A stretch of DNA of 64,000 bases from Gautieria morchelliformis (Eukaryota > Basidiomycota > Agaricomycetes > Gomphales > Gomphaceae). The position numbers and the translations under genes were made by a program. This document shows, piece by piece, positions 51,569 through 62,229 of this stretch. Position 1 is the first letter of the stretch; the number at the start of each line of letters is the position of its first letter. The stretch lies in the NCBI GenBank assembly GCA_015179125.1, contig WHVA01000133.1, positions 1-64,000 on the forward strand, given 5' to 3'. The notes under the pieces were generated by a model, which was not told where the DNA came from, ran no database searches, and saw only the letters and a program-made list of their open reading frames with translations.

Positions 51569-52836
51569 CCACGCTGCCCGTCACAGTATTTGCCCATCGT
51601 TGTCTCAACAAGGCCAAAACGTCTTGCTGTGAGTGTTAGTCACCTACCATCTTGATCTATAGTGAAGCAGCGCAAACTTTCTGAGCTCACTGCCGAAGAG
51701 CCTGCCACTATGGTTAGCTCCCTGAAGATGGTTCAGGATATGCTCGAGGAGGAAGCCGAAGGTGTGCAAGAGATCATCGATGCCTTGGGGAGCATTGTCA
51801 ACAAACTGAAAGAAATTGAGGTGAGTTGTGACCTCATATCATCATGTTGACCACTGAGATCACTTTAAAGCATGGCCCATCCGAGGACGCCACTATCTTG
51901 TCCCTCACCAAGGCGAATATCAATATGGATTTGCTGCGCCTAAAGGAAGGGGAAGCCCCGAAACTCGGTGACAAGGCGACCGCGCCTGGTGCATTGACCC
52001 TGGAGGAAACCAAGAAGAACATTATGTGCATTCGCAAATATGTATCATTCGAGGTCAGTCCAAGTCCTTAGTTTTTGTTAGAAAGTCCTCATTGTGCACC
52101 CTCAGACCGAAGCGGGCTGTCGTATCCTCATCAACGCGCTGTTAATACATGCAGCTTCGAACCTCAGCACTTCGGGGGTCGGTGCTGCCATAGCCCCTGA
52201 GTTTCGGACTGAAACCCCATCGGAGTCCGGTGGGTCAGCCTATAGTGGAGCGGTTGATTATTTGATGGTCCTTGGGGAGCCTTGGGCTACAGGTTTGCAT
52301 TTTCACAACGCAGAACACTTTCACATCTGATGACTTCCCAGAGCTTGTTCTCCAATCACCGGAGTTTGCATTTGCACATAAGGATGTCCTCAAATATGTG
52401 ACATGTAGCATCTACGAAGCAAAGCCCAACAACGTGCTCAAAGCTCTGCCCCAAGCTGTAATGGCGGCAGTTGTCCAGTCGCAACGATTTGGGTATCACA
52501 GATTTTTCTCCTCGGGATCAGTGCTGATTGCTGTTGTAGGTTCCAGACATTCAGGAGTTGCGTCACAACGGGTGAAGAATGGCTCTTCTTTGTGTACAGC
52601 AAGGATGCCAATGGCTTGGGTGGTAGTGTGTCTTCGCTGCCATCAATCCGCCTGAAAGATGACCTGAGCGGGTTGCCTTTGGTCCTTGGCTTGCTATGCG
52701 ACTGGGTATGTTGCTTGACAATTATTACAGACCTTTGACCTTATATCTCAAATGACAGATTGAGAATGGGCGGGAAAAGCAGATGCAGTTCTGTACTTAC
52801 ACTGGTCCTTCAGGGGAGACAGGCAATGACAGTTAG
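51559..52836 (+). CDS. Seven-exon gene with PD-(D/E)XK nuclease-like core
   Basis: Exons are 51559-51628, 51663-51820, 51859-52053, 52106-52292, 52342-52492, 52540-52705 and 52759-52836. All phases join, giving 334 residues. The N-terminal part is helical (MVQDMLEEEAEGVQEII). The middle has GAVDYLMV (near 52248) and then SIYEAKPNNVLKALPQA (near 52411), the spacing and E-x-K of a PD-(D/E)XK-like fold. GEEWLFFVYSKD follows (near 52575), a phrase I associate with Agaricomycete proteins of this type. Function is not established; crinkler-like or defence roles are possible. Its first codons overlap, antisense, the start of the F-box pseudogene. One intron is only 38 bp. Confidence 0.65.
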
Positions 52837-53117
52837 GTGTCTTGTTCCTCTTCTTTTCATCTACTAGCTAGGAGCTTATGGGGTGCTATATGATACAGGT
52901 GGGGGTGGTCAACACCCTGGTGGTATTGTGGGGCTGGGGCTGCGGGAGGACGATGGACAGTCAGGAATCGTGTTGCGTGACACAACTTCACCTTGGTTAA
53001 TATATAAATTGCCGGGCGTGTCACATATTTTTGCAAACACTTGCTTGCCTCTGCAGCGACAGGGCGTGAGATAGTGCCAGCCAAAGCTAGGCGGACTCGC
53101 ATGGACTACTTACTCTC

Positions 53118-53615
53118 TAGGTGTAACTTCAGCATGGCCACGTCAATCCATGCAAAATGGGGATTATCTATGGCGCTTCATAGTGGTGTACTTCGAGGCA
53201 GAAAATTTGAGAGCGAGGAAGATCGACCAGGATGCGGAACAGGGAGCAGCTCGAGTGCTTCTCGATGCAATGACATTTAGGGAAAGACACTTTGCGTCCA
53301 AAACCTTACACGGATCACGTTGACCAAGGACGTATTACAGAAAGAAGGGAAGGCTTACCTTTCTGCAATGACGGCATAACCACCAACAAGTTAGGGATGT
53401 TGATCACATGAAATAATTAGCGCAGGAAGTGACTGACAAATGTGTCCTTGCGTAGCGCAGGGCTCGGGTGCTTAAGCATCTATGTTTGGCAAAACACCGG
53501 TGCTTGATACTGTATACTACAAGTTGGAACCCTGACAGTGATGGATGGGGAAAACATCAGATGGCTTGATGATCAATACCGTATCAGTATGGAAAGGCCA
53601 AAATAAATGACAAAA
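53118..53615 (+). repeat. Direct repeat, copy 2 (~500 bp), next to tRNA-Leu
   Basis: Second copy of 50711-51199. It lacks about 40 bp in the middle (the CGCCCCTTCCAGG segment) and has extra bases elsewhere. Its right end abuts the tRNA gene at 53618. Together the two copies bracket the F-box pseudogene and the PD-(D/E)XK-like gene. Confidence 0.85.
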
Positions 53616-53617
53616 CT

Positions 53618-53707
53618 GATGAGAGTGGGATTCGAACCCACGCCCCCGAAGAGATCAGATTAGGTAAACCTTAGTCTGACGCCTTAGACCAACTCGGCCA
53701 TCTCACC
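53618..53707 (-). tRNA. tRNA-Leu(AAG) with an 8-nt intron
   Basis: On the minus strand the 90-nt gene has a seven-base acceptor stem (GGTGAGA with TCTCATC, one G-U pair) and a D-arm (GCCGAGTTGG). The anticodon stem TCAGA/TCTGA has the anticodon AAG at 53672-53670. A long class II variable arm (TCTCTTCGGGGGC) and a T-arm (GTGGGTTCGAATCCCAC) follow. Eight bases (TTTACCTA) lie between position 37 and the 3' half of the anticodon loop, where eukaryotic tRNA introns occur. The encoded 3' end has no CCA, as expected. Confidence 0.93.
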
Positions 53708-54051
53708 TGTTATCCCAACCTCCGAAAGAACGTATATAGTCCCAAGCCACATTCATGACTAATTAATTCAATCTCAGGCTTTGAATTGAGTTGGGTGTTT
53801 TCGACTTTTTGCAGAAAATGCCGAAGATGGATATACATAACTAGTAAGGTATATACATGCCTTATCGATCTGGCAGAAACCCCTCCATGATTACAACGAA
53901 AACGCTTAGCTCCGTGATACAGCATAACAATTAGTATACATGTACATGAACCGATCAGTGGCCCGCAAGAAAGAAAGAAAGAAACAAATCAGAGCAACAT
54001 CCAACTTCTAAAAGCCCGCGCTCCGTATACATGGTGCCAGAGCCGACTAGG

Positions 54052-57000
54052 CTACTCTGGGTTATATCCGGACTTCTCATTCGCCGGAAATTTCTCTGGG
54101 CCGAAGCCTTCATTCTGATTCGCCCCTTCGTAGCCACCGGGACTGGCGTAAGCCCCTTGGTAGCCGTACGAGGGTCCCTCGCCCGGGCCTTTATGGTCGT
54201 TTCCGTAGTAGGAGTAGGAGGACGGCTCGCCCGCCGTGTAAGGGCCTGGACCTGGACCTACATCTGGATCCTGCGGGTAGCTACTAGCAGTCCGCACGAA
54301 GAAAGCGGGCGGCGCGTCCGCCTCGTCGACAGACCGGTATGTCGGGCCCCTGCCGCTGCCCCGCGCGTCGAGAGCGTCGTAACGGTCGGCGGCGAATCCA
54401 GGCGGACGCGGCGGGCGACCATACGGCGCCTCCTCTGCCAGCGGCTGCCTGGCGTAGTCCCGTCCCCCGCCCCCGCCACTGCCACTGCCCCGCGCTTCAT
54501 TCGCATCATCGTAACGGTAACGGTCGGCGGCGAATCCAGGCGGACGCGGCGGCCGACCATACGGGCCCTCCTCCGCCAGCGGCTGTGGCTGCCTGGCGTA
54601 GTCCTGTCCCCGGCCCCTGTCCCTGCCCCTGCCCCGCGCTTCGATAGCCTCGTAACGGTCAAAGGCGAACCCCGGCGGCCGGCCGTATGGGCCAGGCCCC
54701 TCCTCTGGCTGCATCGCGTAGTCCTGGTCTTGGCCCTGGCCCTGGCCCCCGCTGTTACCGTTGCTAGGGTATCCAAAGCGCGATTGCGAGTGCACGGCCC
54801 GCGAGCTGGTGCCGTTGCCGTTGCCGTTGTAGCCTCGCGCCTCGTCCGGGAATGCTCTATCACCGGGATCCCTATCAAATCCATTGGCGTAGCGCCTTTG
54901 CGTCTGATACCGCCGTCGCCCAGGCTGCTGGCTGCGATTCAACGCCTCGTAATATCCCACCTCCGCTTCTGCCAGCGCCGGCGACGGGACACACGGGTTG
55001 TCGTCGGCAGGTGTGCGGCGTGTTTGGTGGCCCGCGTATGAGTATGAGGCGTACCCGCGGTGGGCGGGGCTGCGCAAGGCCCCGGCCCCGGCCCCGGTCC
55101 ACGCGTATTCGTATTGAGGCTGCACGGGGCTGCGCGGCCCTGCGTACGGGTTTCCCCAGAACTCCTCGTCGCTCTTCTCGGCGTACCGCTGCCACCTCTC
55201 GGTCACGACGATCGGCTCTTGCACCCGCTCCTCGTGTACGCTGTCGAACCGTTCATATATGGGCTGCCCGCGTCGCATTTTATAATAAACACCGCGGTCT
55301 GAAAAAAACACATCAACAACTCAAATGTTGGGTAGGGTAGGACACTGTCAATGGAAACTGACCTTCGGTTTTTGTGTTCTGAGGAGTAGGGTCGCTCCCC
55401 AACTGTCCACTTCCCTCGCCATTTACAGGCTGCGGATCAAGGACTCGCTCCTCGCCAGAGCTTGCGGGTGCGTCCTCTTCCTCCTCAGTGACTAGCCGCT
55501 TGTTCCCACCCTCCCTAACACTTTGCTACCACCAAACGCCACCGTCAGATACTGCGAGTACTGCGAGAAGCGCTTCCCGATCGGGACACGGACCTTGGAC
55601 AATGCCTGGATGGTTTTCTCCACGTCCTGGGGTCTGAGCCCAGCGAGCCATTGCGAGAGGTGCTCCATCATCCGCCGCTGCACCTCGGAGTCGGGCGTAG
55701 CGAAATAGGGGTGGTGGAGGACTTCTAAGATCTGCGTGTTTTGTTTAAGCGGGCGAGACAAGACAAGACGCCGTTTTGCGCTGACCTTGTTAACGACGCT
55801 GGTTACGTCTTCCTGCTCGTCGTGCCAGGCCTGGTAGAGTATGAGTACAGTATGTCATCGCGATGAAAGCACAGGCCCGGGGCGAGCACCTTCACAATCA
55901 AGTTCACGCTGTACTCCACAACCGCCCGGGCGATCTTTCCCGCCGGCTCATTTAATATCAGCCCGAAATGGTCCTACAGTATGGGGCAAAATGTCTCAGC
56001 ACAATGAACACGCGTGCGCATGGTCCTCAGACAAGACTGGGCTACCTTGGCGAGTATGCTGTGCGAGGGGTCCGAGGCATGCGGGTCGTTGAACACCTGA
56101 CCAGACAGAGCACCGTCAGCAAAAATGCCAAGCACAAAGCATAGGCAGAATAGAATGGCCACGCGGCACGAGCACTCGCTTCGTATTGGTCGGCGTTGTC
56201 TATGACGGCTTTGCTGCTGTCCTGGAGGGCATCTATCGCGTCCCGTAGTAACGGCTTTTCAAACAGGCAGGCAGGCTCGCTCACTACGCGCTATAGCATG
56301 AAGGGACGATATGTGCAGACCTTTAGTATGGGATCTAATATAGTAAGCACGACTGCATGAAAAGAAAACGTCACGTTTTAAAACAAGCTTGTGCCACCGA
56401 GGAAGGAACGTGCTCACTCACATGCGTTCAGAGTGTCCGTGATCTCCTCGACCAGCGCGCTCAGCCCCGGAATCATGTCGATCCCCTTCAAGACGTCCTT
56501 ATAAAAGGCATCCCGCCACTCAAGAATGTGCCACAGGAACCGCTGCACCTCCTCGGGCGCCACGTCGTTCGGGTCGAAGTCGTACGCGCGTTCTTTGATG
56601 CTCTCCGCCTGGTCCATTTTTTCGGTGTGCGTGGTGTAGCCCAGGATCGGGAGCCTGGCGAGGAGCGTCCGGATGAGGGTGAGGTGGCCCTCGCTCGTGT
56701 TTTTCACCTATAAGGGGCGCTTTACTTTTGGAATAGAGCGCAACGAGTTGGGACGACGACACCCCCGCGCTGCCACGCCACCACCACGTTCATCTCCGTA
56801 AAACGGGTCTGGACGCCGGATTTCCGAAACGGCATGGTCATGGTGGTGGTGGTGGTGGCCGCGGGGGGGGGGGAGTATCGTCTGCAATGCCGACCCACCT
56901 TTTCCATGGTTCCAGCAACGTTGCTCATGCTAGCTTCGCTCAAACGACTATAACAAAAAAAAAAAAAAATTCTTTTTGTCAGTTTGGCGTGTTAGCGGTG

Positions 57001-58722
57001 CATTACGACGCACTCCATCCCCTCGCCCAGGACACTAAATATGAAGTCGTCGCCCCCGAAGGTGCCGGTGACGAGCGGCGGGGCGGGGCCATTCGGCGTG
57101 TCGATGATCACTGCATCCAAAGGGGTTTGGTTAGGGATCACCACCACCACCTGAAGCCGAGCGTATCAGACAGACTCCCTACCCTCGTCGCCCACGTGGC
57201 AGAACACGTCGGGATGCCCCAGCTTCCGCAGCGCGAGCTCGCACCAGTTGCTGTGCGCAAGCAGGTCCTCGAGGGTGTGGAGCGCCGAGCCGAGCAGCCT
57301 GTTATTTTTGCGTCGTTAAATACATATACACGCCACATCACATAAACGATCGCGGGAACCGAATGAATTATGAATGGATGAACGAATGCAGACCTGAACG
57401 CCTCGAACTGGTCCGCACACTCCTTGCCCTGCGCCGTCCTGCCGAGGGCGACGCACCGCTCGAGGGTGCGCCGCACGTGCGCGCTCGACGTGTCCCACGC
57501 GAAGCCCTCGGTCGCGATGTAGTTCTGCGGCGCGCACGCTGCGCAGTGAGCGAAACGAAACGCGGATACGTTTATCGTGAAAATTGGAGCGGACCTTCAT
57601 CCCGGTGTTCGGGTTGACGTCGAGTTCTTGGGGGTCCACGGGCGGGCGGAGGTTGGGGTGGAAGGAGCGGGCGTCGCCTTCGGCCTCGGCATACCCTCTA
57701 GGCGCGCGAACGTGAACGTGAGAGAGAGGACGAATGGAGGAGGAAGAGGAGGGGGCGCGGAGCCTTAAGGAGGAGATACACACTTGGGGTTATCGATATG
57801 TTCCTGCACAGCCCGGGACGCATATCGCATATAACATACTCAATCGGGTGCGCCTCCGGGGAAAGAAAAAACGGAACGTGTGCTCACCACGGGGAGGTAG
57901 ACCCCCAGGCGCTCGGGCGTGATCTCGAACTCGGCGGTGGCGAACCCGAATGTCTGTGCGGGGCGGGGAGTCAGTCAGTTAGTGGGAGCGTGTCGTGCGC
58001 GTGCGGCGAGGCAGGGGACGGGGCGTCACCATACCATGAAGCCGAAGACGGACACAGCGATGAGCAGCGTGTGCGCGGTGAGCCGGCGCAGCCCCGCGAC
58101 GTCCATGGCCTGCAGCGGGGACGAAACAAAAACAAAAAAGCAACTCGCATGAGCCGGGCAACGCTCTCAATGTCTGCAGGCGACGATTTCAAATCAGGTA
58201 CCTGCGAGTAGTCGCGCAGCCAATTGCCCTTTTCGTATGTACAGCGCGGAACATCACGATCGGAAACAAACAAAGCAACAGAGTCAACAACGTTGGACGC
58301 GTGCCGATCGACTCGCGATCGATGCCAGCGCCAGCATGCATGGCATGGCGGCGGCACTCACGAAGTATATCCTCTTCATGTCCATCTTGGTGAACTTGGC
58401 GCCGGCGCCGAAGGAGAAGAGCGACGCCGCGAACGCGAGCCAGCCGCCGACGCCGCCGCCGCCGCCGCCGCTGCTCTCCGCGGCCACGCTCTTCAGCAGC
58501 GTCGGGAGGATCTCCTCGATGTCGCCGTGGCGGAACGCCTTGTCTGCCAGTGCACCGGAGGGAGAATCAGCATGTCAGGCGCTTTCGGGGACAATAACGC
58601 GGGGCGCGCTTGCCGTTTAGGTATGCGTAGTTTGGGATGAAGCCTGCGCCGAAGGCCGCCGCGGGCCGTGTCAGCATTAGGAACATGAGACACGCTAGAA
58701 TAAGGGATATAGCCTTGGGCAT
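54052..58722 (-). CDS. het-c: HET-C family protein (Neurospora het-c type)
   Basis: The start is at 58722 with a signal peptide (MPKAISLILACLMFLMLT...AAA). Family motifs follow in order over many small exons: FGAGFIPNYAYLN, KAFRHGDIEEIL, GNWLRDYSQ, AMDVAGLRRL, EFEITPERLGVYLP, EHIDNPKGYAE, PVDPQELDVNPNTGMK, GSALHTLEDLLAHSNWCELAL, PPLVTGTFGGDDFIFSVLGEG, DPNDVAPEEVQ, IPGLSALVEEITDTLN and ILEVLHHPYFATPDSEVQRRM. The last exon (55298-54052) is a Gly/Tyr/Arg-rich tail with three ~42-residue repeats. In Neurospora this cell-surface protein is an allorecognition determinant; in basidiomycetes its role is not established. The first intron seems to be GC-AG. A 38-bp intron near 55.5 kb, or a frameshift there, is needed to reach the tail. 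Confidence 0.9.
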
Positions 58723-59285
58723 GGTGACTGGTGATGGTGATGGTGGGAGCGAAAGAAGAGCACGCACACGTTTTCGATGTGCCCATTCATTTCAATGCGG
58801 TCCCGAGCCAGCCAGGGACCCTCGGCTAGATCTCGCGCGTAAAACTATTTGTGCTCAGGCCGGCCTTGGCGTGACTCATTTGCGCCACATCATGTGGGTG
58901 CTGACACATGGGAAGACCGTCATAGTAATAAACAAACGTGGCATTTAATTATTTTAGGTGGCACTACAGGACGAAGAAACGAAGAAACATGCAGGGACAG
59001 GGCCGGTATGCGCGTGGGTCCGGAGAGCTATCGATGGAGGGACACGGGAAAATATAATGCGGGTGCGGGTGCGGGTGCGGGTGCGGGGGGCGATGCGAAA
59101 GGTCAGAATGGGGTGTATTCAGCTACATAGTGTATGCATCTATTGCGGAGACCAAATGCGCGGGAGGGATGTATGGTACTAGAGAGTCGCATGAAACCGG
59201 TCAATATTTAATTTAGATGTCCTGACCTCGGGGATCCAGCAGGCGAGGCGGGGGCGGGGATAGGGTGTGTTGACGGGGGGGCAGG
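58723..59285. other. Intergenic region between het-c and the homeodomain gene
   Basis: No gene was found. It contains the het-c promoter side and the 3' end of the homeodomain gene. A short GCGGGT hexamer run sits at about 59058-59090. Confidence 0.5.
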
Positions 59286-61256
59286 CTACGTCTGCGCGCC
59301 GTGGAACGCGAGGAGGAGCAGCGCGTCGTCCACGCTCGGGTGCTTCGCATGAGCGGTGTTCGTGCGGCGTGCGGCAGCGGGGGAGGCGCGTGAGGACGCG
59401 GGCGTGCCGGCATGGGCATGGGCATGGGCATGGGGCGTCAGGGGGATCTTTTCCGCGCGCGCAGGCATGCTCTGCGGCTCAGGGGTCACCGCCTCGTGCG
59501 CCGCATCGGACTCGGTGCCTAGCTCGGAGCGCAGCTCATGCTCGTGCTCGTGTTCGTGTTCGTGCTCGTGCTCAGGACGCCCCGCAAACTGGACGTCGCC
59601 GTCGCGGCGTCTCGCAAACACATACCCGGGCGAATGTGCGTGGCCGTAGCCCGCGCGCGCGAACCTGGCGGTGTCGTCGTATCCTCCGAAGCGGGCGTCG
59701 TATGCGTCCCGTGGCCCCGCGCGCGCCGCGCCTGGGTGCTGCACGAAATAGGCGTCCGGGCGCTCGTGCTCATACTCCATATCAACAGAACCCAGCGTGG
59801 AGGTCGTCTCGTGCAATTGCGAGCCGGATGCGGAAACAGACATGGCGTCGTCCTCGTCCTCGTCGAGCCGGCTGCGCTTACTCTGCCGCGCATGCGCGAG
59901 TTCGCCGCTCCGGCCCCGTTTCGTGGGCGGAGGGAGCCCCTCCGCCTCGAGCGCGCGCCGCTCCTTCTTCCTGGCCGTCTGCCGGAGATTGCGGAACCAG
60001 TTTGTGACTTTGCCCAGCTCCCTGCAGAACAACGTGAGCAGGCTAAGAGCACGCAGACGTGGCTCGCACGTACATGCCAATTTCGCGACCCACCCTGGTG
60101 CGCTCCTCGATGGTGGGGCTGGACGTGGCGGCGTGGAGCGCGCGCAAGACGACGAGCTGCCGCGGGGTCGGCCGGGACCGCTTCCCGCGCGGGATCTGGT
60201 CGCCCTCGCCATACTCCGGATCAGCAGCGGTCTCCAAGGAGGAAGCGTTCGTGGACGCCGCGCTCGGGCTGGTGGCGCGCGATGCGTGGAAGGCGGACAG
60301 GCCCGGGGTGGGGGCGCGGGAGGATGCGGGCGGCAGAGGCAGAGACACGGCGTCCGGCAGCGGCAGCGGCGGGCGGTGTGCGGGCGGCTCCGCAGAGGGG
60401 CGATCGCCGGGAAAGGAGGCCACGATCGCGGCGCCGGACAGGGGCAGGGGCAGCTCAGCGAGCTGCTGCTGGCGCGCGGCGGCCTGGGCGACGATGATGT
60501 CGCGCACGGGGTCGGTGCGCTGGATGCGATGGCGGTGGTGGTGCGGCGGCTGCTCTGGCGGGGCGCCGTCGTCGAGCATGGGGTGCGAGGGACTGCGGGG
60601 CGGGCTGGGGCTGGGGACACTGGCACTGGTGGTCGGGCTGCGGGCGGGTGCTGCGTGTGCTGCGTGTGGGTGTGCCTGTGGAGGGCGTGCAGGCGGCTCG
60701 CGCTTCTTGGCGGTGCTGCGCTGGTTCTGGAACCAGTTGGTGACGGACTGATAGCGCCTAGAACGGGGGCAGCGGCAGGTGAGCGGGGGGCTGAGGTGGA
60801 CAGGGAGCACCCAGGCACGGCGACGAAGCCACGAAGACGGCACGTGATCTCATCACGGGCAGCGCCGAGGCCCGTGCCACGTGGGATGACGCGGAGAGAG
60901 ACTCACATGCCGATTCTGTCCCCCAGGGCCTCGCGGGCGTCGCGCGGCGGGTGGCGCGTCGTCGCGTACAGCGCCTTCAGCGCCGCCAGCTGCGCCGCGC
61001 TGGGGCGCACCCGCTGCTTGTTGCGCGGCGTCACCGGCGGCGGCTCGCTCGCATAGAGGAACGTCGGGAACGGCGCCGCGAGGCGCGCGGCCCGTCTGCT
61101 GGACACCGCGGGCGGGGCGACCTCGTCGGGCGGCGGCGAGTGCTCGTAGGCGTGGAAGGTGAACGCGGCGGGCGCACGGTAGTGGGCAGGCGACGGGTCG
61201 GGGCGCGGGTGGAGGGCGAGGACGGTGGGGCGGACGGACATGGTGGGGGAGGACAA
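59286..61256 (-). CDS. Transcription factor with two tandem homeodomains
   Basis: Exons 61256-60907, 60757-60074 and 60021-59286 join in phase, giving 589 residues. Homeodomain 1 (residues ~80-137) spans exons 1 and 2 and has recognition helix VTNWFQNQRSTAKKR. Homeodomain 2 (residues ~305-365) spans exons 2 and 3 and has VTNWFRNLRQTARKK. Both keep the invariant W, F, N and R of helix 3 and should bind DNA. Each is split by an intron at the same point, in phase 2 inside the Met codon before helix 3. The tail has EH and HA dipeptide runs (59530-59580, 59410-59440) and basic patches. The start could also be the ATG 15 bp downstream. It is not of the mating-type HD1/HD2 arrangement. Confidence 0.85.
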
Positions 61257-61477
61257 GGTGGATACGGCGCTGTGTGATTTAAAGCAGCTTAGCCAATCTG
61301 CTTGGTAATCGGGGCGAGCGTTCGAGGCACGCCGCCACCAGCAACGCTATTTACGCAGGCGCCCATTATATTCTGCGCTTGTGGTTACGAGATGCCAGAA
61401 GCGGGCGGTGGCGTGGCCAGCTGACGCGGGATCGATCCCACATTGCCCGGATAGCTCCGCGCAGGCGCCGCACACCC
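61257..61477. promoter_or_regulatory. Short divergent promoter region
   Basis: These 221 bp separate the start codons of the minus-strand homeodomain gene and the plus-strand NOPCHAP1-like gene. It is GC-rich, with no evident TATA box. The compact head-to-head layout implies a shared promoter. Confidence 0.5.
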
Positions 61478-62229
61478 ATGCCGCCCCACCGCGAGCGACT
61501 CGACGTCGAGGACCCCGACGCACGCCAGCAGCGCATCCGTGAGTCCCGCCGCCGTCGTCGCTGCCACGCTCACACCCCCCGCAGACGCCCTCCTCGCGCA
61601 CACAGACGCGGCGGCCGCAGCGACACGCACGCCCACGCCGTCCCCGGCTCTGCCTCTGCCGCCCTCCACCCCCCATCCAGTCCCCCGAAGCGAGCGTGCG
61701 TCCTTGCAGTGCACCATCCCATCCCTGACCCGCCCTGACCTTGCTTGCTGACCGCGGCGTCACGTGCGTCCAGTCCTCGCGCGCGCCGAGGCGTTTCTGC
61801 CCCGTCTCGCAGCTGCGAACGTCGACCTCGCCCGCCGCGCCGCCCGCGACCCCGCCAGCGTCGACATCGAGCACCTCGGCGCGAGCCCCGACGCCCCCCA
61901 CGTCCAGATGGTGAGCACCACTCCACCCGCCGTGTCATGTTTTTCTTTCCCCGCTCTCGCAGACACTCGGGCTTGGCGTCTTCGAGCAGCGTCCCCGTCC
62001 TGCACCCGCATCCGCACCGCGTCCCGAGAACTCCCCGCCGTCGCATTCGTCGTCCGGCGACGACTCGTCTGACGACGACAGCAGCGGCAGCAGCGGAAGC
62101 GAGCACGGCGACCCCCGCGACGCCACCTCGCGTGCCCCAGACCCAGACCCAGACCCAGAACCCCCGCGAAAACCCGACATAGTCGTCCTCAACCCCGATT
62201 CCAGCGACAGCGACCGCGACCGCGAGTAG
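61478..62229 (+). CDS. NOPCHAP1-like (DUF4598) protein
   Basis: Exons 61478-61538, 61774-61910 and 61963-62229 join in phase, giving 154 residues. The core LLARAEAFLPRLAAANVDL ... VDIEH ... VQM followed by TLGLGVFEQ is the diagnostic pattern I know for DUF4598/NOPCHAP1. The human member links box C/D snoRNP assembly to the R2TP/RUVBL chaperone. The tail is Ser/Asp-rich (SSGDDSSDDDSSGSSGSE) and ends in an acidic/Arg motif. The 235-bp first intron is long for this window. The function is transferred from the family. Confidence 0.8.

Noticed and set aside
54031..55041. Plus-strand frame of 336 codons opposite the last het-c exon
   Set aside because: Antisense shadow of the Gly/Tyr/Arg-rich tail; no recognisable motif.
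55492..55535. Definite frameshift in het-c
   Set aside because: A 38-bp intron with GT and AG ends (about 55549-55512) also repairs the frame, so damage is not proven.
59267..61056. Plus-strand frames of 246-419 codons over the homeodomain gene
   Set aside because: GC-rich DNA keeps antisense frames open. Homeodomain motifs and matching introns lie on the minus strand.
59286..61256. Mating-type A (HD1/HD2) locus
   Set aside because: The two homeodomains are in one gene on one strand. There is no divergent HD1/HD2 pair and no neighbouring mitochondrial intermediate peptidase gene.
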